From assembly GCA_965652395.1 (NCBI GenBank), contig CBFGUW010000001.1, forward strand, positions 62,001 through 126,000: DNA of 64,000 nucleotides, written 5' to 3'. Both the position numbers and the translations under genes were made by a program. The stretch's first letter is position 1. Each line of letters opens with the position of its first letter. The notes beneath the pieces are model-generated. The model had not been told where the DNA came from. It was given only the letters and a program-made list of their open reading frames with translations, and ran no database searches. The DNA is from Saccharospirillum sp965652395 (GTDB lineage Bacteria; Pseudomonadota; Gammaproteobacteria; Pseudomonadales; Natronospirillaceae). Positions 49,783 to 58,454 of this stretch are shown here, piece after piece.

Positions 49783-50925
49783 ATGATTTTCCGAGCCATC
49801 CACTCGCTGTTGAACGAACCCAGCGTCCCATCACCACGAAAACCCACAAGGTGGGACTGGGTGCTGGTTATCTTTGTATTGGTATCTGCCGTGGTGGAGG
49901 TTCTGTTCCGCGCCGAAATGGTGTGGCGGGGAGTGGCCTTGTCGGCCGCTATTCTGGCCGTATTGCTTCCCTGGCGACGTACCCACCCCCTGATGGTTTT
50001 GCTGATTACTTTCGAAACCATGATGGTGCTGGAATTAATTGCCCATCTTAACGCTATTGAATGGCCCGGTTTGGTGACCTATGCCTATATTTTACTGTTG
50101 CCTTACGCGTTGGTGCGCTGGGCTTCCGGTCGTGACATCCTCATTGGGCTCGGCGTGGCTGTTCTAAGTTATGGGGTCGTTAAATCCTTCGATATGCCCC
50201 GGTTGGCCGATAACATCGCCGGGGGGCTGGTCTTTTTATTTCCCGCCACCCTCGGGGCGGCGGTCAGGTTCCGCACGGCGGCGGCGGCTCGGGAATTGGA
50301 GCGCTTCAAGCTGCTGGAACGGGAACAATTAGCGAGGGAGCTTCATGATACCGTCGCGCATTATGTCTCAGCTATTGCCATTCAAGCCCAGGCCGGCTTG
50401 GCCATGGTCGACCGGCAGCCCCAGGCCGCGAAGACGGCATTAGAGACCATCGAAAGTTCCTCCCGTCAGACGATGACCGAACTGCGAGCCATGGTGCGTA
50501 CCCTGCGCCGGGATGATGACGCCGACTGGCAACCACTGCAGGGGGTCGAAGATATTCCCTCCCTTGCTGGCTGGGCGGTTAATGGCGTTCATATCGGCAC
50601 CTCGATACAAGGGGATTTGGACGATCTTTCGCCAGGCGTTTCGAAGGCGCTCTACCGGCTCGCACAGGAGTCCGTCACCAACGCGTTGCGTCATGCCCGC
50701 CAAGCGAGCCGGATCGACGTATCCGTGTTGGGGCAGGGCAACAGTGTGCGTATCACGATTGAAGACAATGGTGCCGACCCTGGGTCGAGACCGGGCACAG
50801 GCTATGGCCTGATAGGAATGTCTGAGCGGGTCTCCCTGCTGGGGGGAACCTTCGCCGCAGGATGGTACCCAGGTGTGGGTTGGCGGGTCGATGCGGAATT
50901 ACCGAAACAGGAGGCGCCTCGTTGA
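49783..50925 (+). CDS. Sensor histidine kinase (NarL/DesK type)
   Basis: A 380-residue kinase. The N-terminal half has about five membrane helices (roughly 23-40, 45-62, 66-84, 88-115, 120-150). The HisKA_3 dimerisation box is REQLARELHDTVAHYVSAI with the phosphorylated His188, and the ATPase box includes SVRITIEDNGADPG and GYGLIGMSERV. The signal is not obvious, perhaps a membrane stress. The response regulator follows with a stop-start overlap. Confidence 0.93.
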   Translation: MIFRAIHSLLNEPSVPSPRKPTRWDWVLVIFVLVSAVVEVLFRAEMVWRGVALSAAILAVLLPWRRTHPLMVLLITFETMMVLELIAHLNAIEWPGLVTYAYILLLPYALVRWASGRDILIGLGVAVLSYGVVKSFDMPRLADNIAGGLVFLFPATLGAAVRFRTAAAARELERFKLLEREQLARELHDTVAHYVSAIAIQAQAGLAMVDRQPQAAKTALETIESSSRQTMTELRAMVRTLRRDDDADWQPLQGVEDIPSLAGWAVNGVHIGTSIQGDLDDLSPGVSKALYRLAQESVTNALRHARQASRIDVSVLGQGNSVRITIEDNGADPGSRPGTGYGLIGMSERVSLLGGTFAAGWYPGVGWRVDAELPKQEAPR

Positions 50926-51581
50926 GTATTGGTGTGTTGATAGCGGACGACCAGGAATTGATTCGCACCGGCCTGGCGATGATTCTTAATGCCCAGCCGG
51001 ACATCGAAGTCATCGCCGAGGCGGAAAACGGGACCCAGGCTGTCGTGCTGGCCCAAAAACTGCGCCCTGACGTGTGCCTGTTGGATATCCGCATGCCGGA
51101 GCTGAACGGTATTGAAGCCACCCGTCGCCTTGCCGGCCCCGAGGTGGACGATCCAATTCCTGTTGTCGTCATCACCACCTTCGACCTGGATGAATACGTT
51201 TATGGCGCCCTCAAGGCCGGTGCGCGTGGCTTTTTGTTGAAGGATGCCGGTGCCGACTTACTGGCCCAAGCCGTGAGAGCGGCAGCGGATGGGGACGCCC
51301 TGATTGCCCCTGGAATCACCAAACGCTTGTTGTCGGAATTTGCCCCTCTGGATTCAAGCCAGGCGCCAGCCAAGCCCACAGAGACACTGACCCGACGGGA
51401 AGAGGACGTATTGCATGGTGTTGCCCAGGGGTGGACCAATCAGGAGATTTCCGAGGCGTTACACATCAGCCTGAGCACAGTAAAAACCCATTTGGCGAGC
51501 CTGATGCAGAAGTTGGCGGTTCGTAACCGGGTCGAAATGGCCATTTGGGCGTATCAAACCCAGCGAATCAGAAAGCGCTGA
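50922..51581 (+). CDS. LuxR/NarL-type response regulator
   Basis: A 219-residue regulator. The receiver domain begins IGVLIADDQELIRTGLAM, the phosphoacceptor is Asp55 in LLDIRMPELNG, and the C-terminal helix-turn-helix is TRREEDVLHGVAQGWTNQEI with ISLSTVKTHLASLMQKL. I start it at TTG 50922 because GGAGG lies six bases before it; the TTGA overlaps the kinase stop. The open frame from 50862 is not plausible. It is the partner of the adjacent kinase. Confidence 0.93.
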   Translation: MSIGVLIADDQELIRTGLAMILNAQPDIEVIAEAENGTQAVVLAQKLRPDVCLLDIRMPELNGIEATRRLAGPEVDDPIPVVVITTFDLDEYVYGALKAGARGFLLKDAGADLLAQAVRAAADGDALIAPGITKRLLSEFAPLDSSQAPAKPTETLTRREEDVLHGVAQGWTNQEISEALHISLSTVKTHLASLMQKLAVRNRVEMAIWAYQTQRIRKR

Positions 51582-51653
51582 GGCCTATCATACTTTCGGC
51601 CGATGAATTAATGGCCATCCAGCCGAAGCCGCCACTCCACAGCGAATGAGATC

Positions 51654-52418
51654 ATGACTCCTGTCCTTTTACTCCATGGGCGGGAAACCATGAATCTGGA
51701 ATCCGTTACTGTTATAGGTTCTCAAACCCCCACATCCAGCAAGGCCTCTCGTGGAATGTCCTGGAGAGCCGATTACTTGCCGATTACCGGTTTGTTGCTG
51801 TTGAGTCTGGTACCTGTGTTGGCGGGACTGTTTAGATTGTTTCAATTGGCGACCGGAGCGGAAGTCACCTTGGACAACGCCCGTTTTTTCGCCCAGCCGA
51901 TTCCGGTTCTGATTCATATCGTGACGGTGACTCTCTACGCCCTGTTGGGGGCCTTCCAGTTCTCCCCCGGTATTCGTCGCCGGTTCCTGAATTGGCATCG
52001 GCGCATGGGCCGTATATTGGTGGTCTGCGGGCTTTTGGCCGCCACCTCCGGTCTTTGGATGAGCCTGTTCTATCCGCTTCCGGAATCGGACGGTAACCTC
52101 CTTATGGCCATACGTCTCCTGGTTGGCTCGGGCATGATAGGGGCTCTGATACTGGGTGTGCTTGCCGTGCTGCGACGGGACCTGGCGCGGCATCGCGCCT
52201 GGATGATCCGCGCCTATGCCATTGGGATGGGCGCCGGCACCCAGGTGTTTACCCACCTGCCCTGGATGCTGCTGGTGGGCATGCCCGGAGAGTGGAGCCG
52301 TGCGGGCCTGATGGCCGCTGGATGGGTCATCAACCTCCTGGTGGCCGAGTGGGTCATCAATCGGCGTTCGCATGCCGTCAAGCGGCGCGGTGCGGCCTCC
52401 GTTCCATTGCTATCCTGA
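51654..52418 (+). CDS. DUF2306 membrane protein
   Basis: A protein of up to 254 residues with about six hydrophobic segments. LLGAFQFSPGIRRRFLNWHR and ARHRAWMIRAYAIGMGA are the DUF2306 signature with conserved His residues on membrane helices, as in cytochrome-type fold proteins; its biochemical role is unknown. The start is unsure between ATG 51654 and ATG 51690; neither has a strong ribosome site. It lies 72 bases after the two-component pair and may be its target. Confidence 0.78.
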   Translation: MTPVLLLHGRETMNLESVTVIGSQTPTSSKASRGMSWRADYLPITGLLLLSLVPVLAGLFRLFQLATGAEVTLDNARFFAQPIPVLIHIVTVTLYALLGAFQFSPGIRRRFLNWHRRMGRILVVCGLLAATSGLWMSLFYPLPESDGNLLMAIRLLVGSGMIGALILGVLAVLRRDLARHRAWMIRAYAIGMGAGTQVFTHLPWMLLVGMPGEWSRAGLMAAGWVINLLVAEWVINRRSHAVKRRGAASVPLLS

Positions 52419-52483
52419 TGAGCGTCACCTTCCTTACCCCGTTAGAGGGACCCCAACCCGTGACCTGAACCCTAAAATTGAGC

Positions 52484-52625
52484 TATAGTCACCGGGAACA
52501 ACACCGAGCCCTGTTGGTCTAAGTTCCGCCTGTCGGCGAATAGGACCACCGGGCCTCGCCGCTTGCCTGTGCAAGCCAGCGACAGGGTCAGCCTGGAAAC
52601 GGTCTGGCCTCCCGACTTGGAAAGG
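52484..52625 (+). promoter_or_regulatory. Molybdenum-cofactor (Moco) riboswitch leader of moaA
   Basis: GTGACC (52460-52465) and TATAGT (52484-52489) make a promoter. The leader then folds as a closed multibranch RNA. CCCTGT (52509-52514) pairs with ACAGGG (52582-52587). Inside are TGGTC/GACCA capped by CGCC TGTC GGCG, then GCTTGC CTGT GCAAGC, and outside it CAGCC TGGAAAC GGTCTG. It contains CCGAGCC and GGGCCTCGCC blocks typical of the Moco RNA family, directly upstream of moaA. The ligand, Moco or the tungsten form, cannot be told by eye. Confidence 0.75.
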
Positions 52626-52631
52626 TGAAAC

Positions 52632-53600
52632 ATGCTACAAGACGCCCTCGGACGCCGTTTTTACTATTTGCGGCTGTCCATTACTGACGTGTGCAATTTC
52701 CGTTGCACCTACTGCCTGCCGGACGGCTATCAGGGAAAACCCGATCAGTCGTTTCTGACGCTGCCTGAAATCCGCCAGACATTGCGCGCTTTCGCCGGGC
52801 TGGGTACCGAAAAGGTACGGCTGACCGGGGGGGAGCCCGGTTTGCGAACCGACCTGCCCGAAATCATCGCCGAAGCGGCCGGAACCTCCGGCATCCGCAA
52901 GGTCGCCATCACCAGCAACGGCTATAAACTCCCCAAACGAATCGACCGCTGGCATGATGCCGGGCTCCACCAACTGAACCTCTCCATCGACAGCCTCGAT
53001 GCTCGCCAGTTTCAGTCCATCACCGGTCATGACCGGTTGGGTGAGATCCTTGAAGGGTTGGACCGGGCGCTGGAACTGGGTGTGACCACCAAAGTCAACG
53101 CTGTATTGATGCGCGGCCTGAACGACCAACTCGATCAGTTTCTGGGTTGGCTGAAAACCACGCCCGTGACCCTGCGGTTTATCGAAGTGATGGAAACCGG
53201 TGATCATGCGACGTTTTTCCGTGAGCATCACATCAGCGGCGAGACGGTAAAGGAACGGTTGCTGAAGGATGGCTGGCAGCCCGTGCTCCGCACCCGGGAA
53301 GCCGGGCCCGCACAGGAATTCTGGCATCCGGATTATGCCGGTCGTATCGGTCTGATCATGCCGTACAGCAAGGATTTCTGCGCCAGTTGTAATCGTCTGC
53401 GCATTTCCAGTACCGGCAAACTACACCTCTGTCTGTTCTCGGACCATGGCCTGGACCTGCGCCCCTGGATGCAACCCGACGTTGATCACCGTGAGTTGCA
53501 ACAAAAACTGGTCGATCTGCTGCAGCACAAGGCACCGACGCATTTGTTGCACGAACACAACAGCGGCGGCACCCAGAACCTGAGCATAATCGGAGGCTGA
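52632..53600 (+). CDS. moaA: GTP 3',8-cyclase MoaA
   Basis: A 322-residue radical-SAM enzyme of molybdopterin synthesis. N-terminal cluster CNFRCTYC (Cys21, 25, 28), SAM-site LTGGEP, C-terminal cluster in FCASCNRLR with a later Cys, and the functional C-terminal GG tail (IIGG). Directly behind the Moco riboswitch. Confidence 0.98.
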   Translation: MLQDALGRRFYYLRLSITDVCNFRCTYCLPDGYQGKPDQSFLTLPEIRQTLRAFAGLGTEKVRLTGGEPGLRTDLPEIIAEAAGTSGIRKVAITSNGYKLPKRIDRWHDAGLHQLNLSIDSLDARQFQSITGHDRLGEILEGLDRALELGVTTKVNAVLMRGLNDQLDQFLGWLKTTPVTLRFIEVMETGDHATFFREHHISGETVKERLLKDGWQPVLRTREAGPAQEFWHPDYAGRIGLIMPYSKDFCASCNRLRISSTGKLHLCLFSDHGLDLRPWMQPDVDHRELQQKLVDLLQHKAPTHLLHEHNSGGTQNLSIIGG

Positions 53601-53603
53601 TAA

Positions 53604-54164
53604 ATGTCTTCCCGATCCGCCGTTCTGGTGCTCGCCGGTGGCCGCAGCCGCCGCATGGGGCAGGATAAAAGCCGACTGCCATTTGAAGGTTCGACCTTGC
53701 TGGACTGGCAGAAGCAACGCCTTGCCGAGCTCGGGTTGCCGGTTTATCACAGTGGCCCGGATGGCATTCCAGATGACCTACCCGGTTTCCCGGGCCCGTT
53801 GGCCGGTATGCTATCCGCAGCGCGAGCACAACCTGATATCGACTTATGGCTGGTGATGCCTGTGGACATGCCCCAAGTGAGCCCGGCGCTGTTGAAACCA
53901 CTGTTGGAAAGTGCCGAGCGGGAGCGCAGGCCGGTGGCTTACGAAGGCTATCCATTGCCGCTCGCCTTGCCGGTCTACGAGGCCATGATCGCGCAATTGC
54001 GTGCCTGGCTGACTGACCCCGATGGCCCGCGTTCCATTCGCCATTTGCACAAAACCTTCAACGGCCTATGGCAGACAGCCCCCCAAGCCGAAGATGAACT
54101 GATCAACCTGAATACCCCAGACGATTGGTGGCGTTATACAACCACCGCAGGAGATTCCGCATGA
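53604..54164 (+). CDS. mobA: Molybdenum cofactor guanylyltransferase MobA
   Basis: A 186-residue GTP-dependent enzyme that adds GMP to Moco to form the guanine-dinucleotide cofactor used by DMSO reductase-type enzymes. VLVLAGGRSRRMGQDKSRLP is the nucleotide-binding loop. Short of the usual E. coli length (194) but complete. Overlaps moaB by four bases. Confidence 0.93.
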   Translation: MSSRSAVLVLAGGRSRRMGQDKSRLPFEGSTLLDWQKQRLAELGLPVYHSGPDGIPDDLPGFPGPLAGMLSAARAQPDIDLWLVMPVDMPQVSPALLKPLLESAERERRPVAYEGYPLPLALPVYEAMIAQLRAWLTDPDGPRSIRHLHKTFNGLWQTAPQAEDELINLNTPDDWWRYTTTAGDSA

Positions 54165-54706
54165 GCAAACACACTTCCGAACAGTTCGAGTCGCTGAACC
54201 TGGTGGTTCTGACAGTGTCGGACACTCGCGACGAGAGTAACGATACCTCCGGCCAATTGCTGGCCGACAAGGCAACCACGGCTGGACATAGGGTGATCGA
54301 GCGGTGCATTGAAAAAGACGATGTTTACCAGATCCGCCGTCATCTTTCGCGTTGGATCGCCTCGAACGATGCTCAGATCGTGGTGATTACCGGCGGTACC
54401 GGCTTCACCGGTCGGGACTCCACGCCAGAAGCAGTCAAACCCCTGTTCGACAAAGAAGTCGAAGGCTTTGGGGAACTGTTCCGGCAGGTGTCCTACGAAG
54501 AGATCGGCACCTCGACCGTGCAAAGCCGGGCGCTTGCGGGCATGGCCAACGGCACCCTGGTGTTTTGCCTGCCGGGCTCGACCAGTGCCTGCCGTACCGC
54601 CTGGGATCGCATCATCGAGGAGCAGCTGGACGCCCGACACAAGCCCTGTAACTTTGTCGCGCACCTGAAGGCTGCCTCCACTGAACAATGCGAGAGCCGG
54701 GGGTAG
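54161..54706 (+). CDS. moaB: Molybdenum cofactor biosynthesis protein MoaB
   Basis: A 181-residue trimeric MPT-binding protein. LVVLTVSDTRDESNDTSG, VVITGGTGFTGRDSTPEAV and CLPGSTSACRTAWD are the family blocks. Starts at ATG 54161 within the mobA stop, with CGCAGGAG upstream, so the long N-terminal extension from 54125 is spurious. Confidence 0.96.
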   Translation: MSKHTSEQFESLNLVVLTVSDTRDESNDTSGQLLADKATTAGHRVIERCIEKDDVYQIRRHLSRWIASNDAQIVVITGGTGFTGRDSTPEAVKPLFDKEVEGFGELFRQVSYEEIGTSTVQSRALAGMANGTLVFCLPGSTSACRTAWDRIIEEQLDARHKPCNFVAHLKAASTEQCESRG

Positions 54707-54708
54707 GG

Positions 54709-55203
54709 GTGTCTTCTTTCAGTCATATCAACGAGCGGGGCGAGGCCAACATGGTCGACGTCTCGGGCAAGGCAGTTACTACCCGGGAAGCGCGGGCCGA
54801 AGCCTATGTCTACATGAACGACGCCGCGCTGGAACTGATTCAGCGCGGTGACCATCACAAAGGCGATGTATTCGGCGTCGCCCGGGTGGCCGGTATTCAA
54901 GGTGCCAAGCAAACCTCACACCTTATTCCGCTCTGTCATCCGTTGATGCTGAGTAAGGTCGGTGTCGACCTGGAGCTGCAATTTGAACAAAGGCGGGTGC
55001 GTATCGAAACCTACTGCAAACTGGACGGCAAGACCGGCGTTGAAATGGAAGCACTGACGGCCGCATCGGTGACAGCGTTGACACTCTTCGACATGGTTAA
55101 AGCGGTGGACCCGGGTATGCGTATCGAAGGCGTTCGCGTACTGGAAAAGAAGGGTGGAAAAACCGGTCATTGGCAGTCCAATTCCGATAAGGAGGGCGCG
55201 TGA
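54709..55203 (+). CDS. moaC: Cyclic pyranopterin monophosphate synthase MoaC
   Basis: A 164-residue enzyme making cyclic pyranopterin from the MoaA product. FSHINERGEANMVDVSGKAV, KGDVFGVARVAGIQGAKQTS and LIPLCHPLMLSKV are the signature. I place the start at GTG 54709 because relatives begin MSxFTHIN; the upstream ATG 54688 gives a non-conserved extension inside the moaB end. Confidence 0.96.
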   Translation: MSSFSHINERGEANMVDVSGKAVTTREARAEAYVYMNDAALELIQRGDHHKGDVFGVARVAGIQGAKQTSHLIPLCHPLMLSKVGVDLELQFEQRRVRIETYCKLDGKTGVEMEALTAASVTALTLFDMVKAVDPGMRIEGVRVLEKKGGKTGHWQSNSDKEGA

Positions 55204-55451
55204 GCACGATTCATCTTAAATTCTTCGCCCGCTTGCGCGAAGAGCTACAGGCATCGGAAATGGAAGTGCCTTCCGATCAGGCACCGGACATGAACGCTTT
55301 GATGGGCTGGTTGATTGCACGACATCCCAACTGGAAACCATCACTCGATGCCCCTTTACTGCGGGCCGTTAACCAGGAAATGGTCAACGGCAACCCGGCA
55401 TTGAAACCCGGAGACGAAGTCGCACTCTTCCCACCGGTGACCGGGGGCTGA
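55200..55451 (+). CDS. moaD: Molybdopterin synthase small subunit MoaD
   Basis: An 83-residue ubiquitin-like sulfur carrier ending in the thiocarboxylated Gly-Gly (PPVTGG). KFFARLREEL opens the fold. GTG 55200 overlaps the moaC stop, with GGAGG upstream. Confidence 0.95.
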   Translation: MSTIHLKFFARLREELQASEMEVPSDQAPDMNALMGWLIARHPNWKPSLDAPLLRAVNQEMVNGNPALKPGDEVALFPPVTGG

Positions 55452-55456
55452 CCGCC

Positions 55457-55909
55457 ATGCTGCACATCGCCGTTCAAACCGAAGACTTCTCCGTTCAGAC
55501 CGAATACGAGGCGCTTTGCGCTCAAAACACCGAAGACGGTGCCGTGGTTTTTTTCGTTGGAAGGGTGCGGGATTTAAACGAAGGCGAACCGGTCAGCGGA
55601 TTGAGCCTGGAACATTACCCCGGCATGACGGAAAAATCCCTGCGAAAGATCGTCGACCAGGCCCGGGAACGCTGGCCGCTAAACCGGGTTCGCATCATCC
55701 ACAGGGTTGGCGATTTGCACCCCTCCGATCAAATTGTGTTTGTCGGCTGCAGCAGCCCTCACCGTCAGGCCGCTTTCGACGGCGCCGCCTTCCTGATGGA
55801 CTACCTTAAAACCGAAGCACCTTTCTGGAAGAAAGAGACCGGGCCCGATGGTAGCCGCTGGTTGGATGCCAGGGAGTCGGATGCGGATTTGAAGCAGCGG
55901 TGGGAGTGA
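55457..55909 (+). CDS. moaE: Molybdopterin synthase large subunit MoaE
   Basis: A 150-residue catalytic subunit; VQTEDFSVQTEYEALCAQ, VGRVRDLN, LEHYPGMTEKSL and RVGDLHPSDQIVFVGCSSPH are present. The Lys of WKKET (transfer site) is retained. Last gene of the operon. Confidence 0.97.
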   Translation: MLHIAVQTEDFSVQTEYEALCAQNTEDGAVVFFVGRVRDLNEGEPVSGLSLEHYPGMTEKSLRKIVDQARERWPLNRVRIIHRVGDLHPSDQIVFVGCSSPHRQAAFDGAAFLMDYLKTEAPFWKKETGPDGSRWLDARESDADLKQRWE

Positions 55910-55924
55910 CGTTAATAGACTAGC

Positions 55925-57286
55925 TCAAAGCCTTGCGTGGGCTATGTACTGTTCAATAATCAGATCTGAGACGGTTGTGTTGTCAGCTTTTTCTTTGGCC
56001 ACCCCATAAACGGAGAGGTAGAACGGGCTGGTAAACCAATGGTGCACATCCTGCCAAGCTGTTTCGAAATCCGATTCAAGAATGACTCGATCACCATAAA
56101 ATTGCTGGTTGACCGAAAGCCATAACCTATCGACATCTTTCTCACTGCTTATCTCAAGACGGTGGATCTCTTTCTCGAACTGATGAAGCATTCGGTGCCG
56201 ATGGTTCATTTCAATTCGTTGGTAGCTCTGAAAAGCCCGGATAACGTTTTGCTCCTTGGGTTGGTTTTTGTAATGGAAGCCAATGAGCCAATGAAGAAAG
56301 TGTTGCTCAAATGCTAAAGCCCAAGTCTCACTGTCTACGTCTGTGAGTGGCAAAAAGAACCGTTCGGATGCCCGATGCAAATTTTGGTAAATGGCATGCC
56401 CCACTTCATGGACCAATCGAATGAGTGAATAAAGACTGCCATCGAAATGAACCTGAACAAAACTCCCGAAGGGTGTATCCAGGCACAAGTCGGGTTCTTC
56501 GGGTGTGGATAAAAACCGAAGCCGACCATTTTTGATCAGCGCATCAAAACTTTCCACACAGCAAGAGTGAAGGCCAGAAAGTGCCTCACGGACGTGCTCC
56601 AGCGCTTTATCTAGGGGCCAGTTGAATATCTCATACTGCTCGCTTTCCATGTCACGGAGATTGGTCAAGGTGGTTGATGGAAGTCTTGCTTCGTCCAACA
56701 AACCATTAAAGTAGGCTCGGCTCTCCATCTTATGGCTGGACGTAAAAGCCACCTCTTCCGCTTTCAACCGGTTATTGAGCAATCGGTGATCGAGAGCGAT
56801 GGCCTCGGGATCAATCTTATGCCGCATTGTCAGGGCTTGCCATGCGGGGATTCCGCCTGCTTGCCATTGGTTGATCAAGGTTTGGTAGCCTTGTTGCAGG
56901 GCGGGAGCGAGCGGATTCCCGATGACTGATTGCAGCCAATCCCGAATGGGCACTGCGAGTCGGTCGCCAAGGCCCGACAGAGAATCAATAAAGGTATCGA
57001 TCAGGCTGGTGAAGCGCTCGCTGGCAGACAAAAGCCACGCTTTATGGTCCTGGGCTCGAGTTGAATTTTTTCCACTTAATTCCAATAAGGTTCCAGCACT
57101 CCAGATTTTGTGCAACTCGGTATCCAGTTCGATAATAGGTTGGAATACCTCGCTGGAAGGGTTGTGCCCTATTGCCCTCCCCAACCCCGATAATTGTTGC
57201 TCAATAGTTTGCTGCCATTGCGGTAAGGCAGCGGATTCCAGTATTGATTCAGCCGAGGCTAGATTCCATTCAGTGATTACGGTCAA
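55925..57286 (-). CDS. M3-like zinc metallopeptidase, divergent
   Basis: A 453-residue protein, shorter than the ~600 residues usual for oligoendopeptidases. The zinc motif HEVGH (293-297) is in LVHEVGHAIYQ, and a glutamate 26 residues on (Glu320 in DSETWALAF) fits the third ligand of M3 peptidases. The rest is largely helical, as in that family. I start at TTG 57286, preceded by AAGGAC. It lies at the end of a minus-strand series with a secretion system and a JmjC protein, which suggests cleavage of a leader or cargo peptide. No signal peptide, so cytoplasmic. Its base composition looks AT-richer than the genes around it. Confidence 0.72.
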   Translation of the reverse strand: MTVITEWNLASAESILESAALPQWQQTIEQQLSGLGRAIGHNPSSEVFQPIIELDTELHKIWSAGTLLELSGKNSTRAQDHKAWLLSASERFTSLIDTFIDSLSGLGDRLAVPIRDWLQSVIGNPLAPALQQGYQTLINQWQAGGIPAWQALTMRHKIDPEAIALDHRLLNNRLKAEEVAFTSSHKMESRAYFNGLLDEARLPSTTLTNLRDMESEQYEIFNWPLDKALEHVREALSGLHSCCVESFDALIKNGRLRFLSTPEEPDLCLDTPFGSFVQVHFDGSLYSLIRLVHEVGHAIYQNLHRASERFFLPLTDVDSETWALAFEQHFLHWLIGFHYKNQPKEQNVIRAFQSYQRIEMNHRHRMLHQFEKEIHRLEISSEKDVDRLWLSVNQQFYGDRVILESDFETAWQDVHHWFTSPFYLSVYGVAKEKADNTTVSDLIIEQYIAHARL

Positions 57287-57298
57287 GGCCAGTTGTCC

Positions 57299-58402
57299 TT
57301 AATGCCTGAAAAAGTAGCTAACAGAAAAAGTGGGCGAGTCCAGACAGTAAACCGCGTGGAACCAGCCCGCCGGTTGCACCAGTAATTCCCCTGGGTTCAG
57401 TATCACTTCCAACCCTCTGGCCTTGGCGAATTCAGGGAACCGCTGATAATCGGGATCTTCCGGTTTCACCCAACAGGGTTGGTAATTGTTGTAGGCCTTC
57501 ATGGGGTAAAGGTAAGGCGCTTGATCCGGTGCGTAGACGATCAGTTTTTTCCGCCCCATGATTTGATACAAAAAACCATCCATCGGGTCGTGGTGCAGAC
57601 TGCTCGCGGGTACATTGACCGGCACCGAGCCCAGCCAGATTTGAGGCTCTATGTAATCGTCCCGAGTGAAGTGGTTGGGCATAAAATCCTTGTGCATGGC
57701 TTCGGGCAGGGCGCAGCCTTCGGTGTACGCCTTGGTGTGCCCTTCAAGCACTCGGTCGTTGTTCAGATCGGCCGAACGCACCCGCTCGATGAATTCGGCG
57801 ACGGTTTCCCGTTGGTCGGCGGACCGCACTCGCAGGGGAATATCGCCGTATTCGGCTTCCAGGCGCTCCAGCGACCATTCATGGTGCGGAATCCGCATCT
57901 CCAAATCGGTGATGATCATCGGGCGGCCTTCCGCCATGGCTTCCAGAATGTCCAGTTCCGTAGGGTTGGAGACCCGAGGGATCTGCTGTAGGCGATAGGC
58001 GTCGGTGTTCAGGTGTTGGGCCTGTTCGAACCGTTCCAGGGTATCCTGAGAGGGCCGAAGCAGCGCTTTGGCGATGTGGTTGATCAGGTCCAGCTTGCCG
58101 TCCAAATGAACGTTGCCCATCACTTCCGGGTCCCGATAGTCCACCTCGGTGATGTGCTCCACTATTAAGTTGGCGGTGTCCAGGGGCATGGTCAGAGTGG
58201 CGTCGGGCTGGTCCAACCAGGTGTATGACAGGGACAGGTCGTTCTCGTCGAAGCAGACCGCAAGCGGATGGGCTTGGCCGTTGCCGGCTATGTTCAGTTG
58301 GACTCGGCCTTGTATTCCATCCGGGTTTTCGAACCCTTCTTTAACGAGTTCAGCCAGTGCCTCAACGACCGAGGGAGGGTGGGTTTGGCGTGCCTGTGTC
58401 AT
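57299..58402 (-). CDS. SCP2-like domain fused to a JmjC/cupin-8 hydroxylase
   Basis: A 367-residue fusion. Residues 1-115 look like an SCP2 sterol-carrier fold (DATLTMPLDTANLIVEHITE, MGNVHLDGKLDLINHIAKAL), a lipid or hydrophobic-ligand pocket. Residues 150-367 are a JmjC-type Fe(II)/2-oxoglutarate oxygenase: RPMIITDLEM entry, iron ligands His270 and Asp272 in SLHHDPMDGF, and distal His349 in GWFHAVYC; FLYQIMGRKKLIVYAP matches cupin-8 enzymes that hydroxylate amino-acid side chains. ATG 58402. It lies 52 bases after tolC-like and 12 bases before the M3-like gene, all on one strand. Confidence 0.8.
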   Translation of the reverse strand: MTQARQTHPPSVVEALAELVKEGFENPDGIQGRVQLNIAGNGQAHPLAVCFDENDLSLSYTWLDQPDATLTMPLDTANLIVEHITEVDYRDPEVMGNVHLDGKLDLINHIAKALLRPSQDTLERFEQAQHLNTDAYRLQQIPRVSNPTELDILEAMAEGRPMIITDLEMRIPHHEWSLERLEAEYGDIPLRVRSADQRETVAEFIERVRSADLNNDRVLEGHTKAYTEGCALPEAMHKDFMPNHFTRDDYIEPQIWLGSVPVNVPASSLHHDPMDGFLYQIMGRKKLIVYAPDQAPYLYPMKAYNNYQPCWVKPEDPDYQRFPEFAKARGLEVILNPGELLVQPAGWFHAVYCLDSPTFSVSYFFRH

Positions 58403-58454
58403 ATGTCGTTCCTTTTCTGATTCCCTAGGATATTTGGGTCAAGGTGTATGCCGG

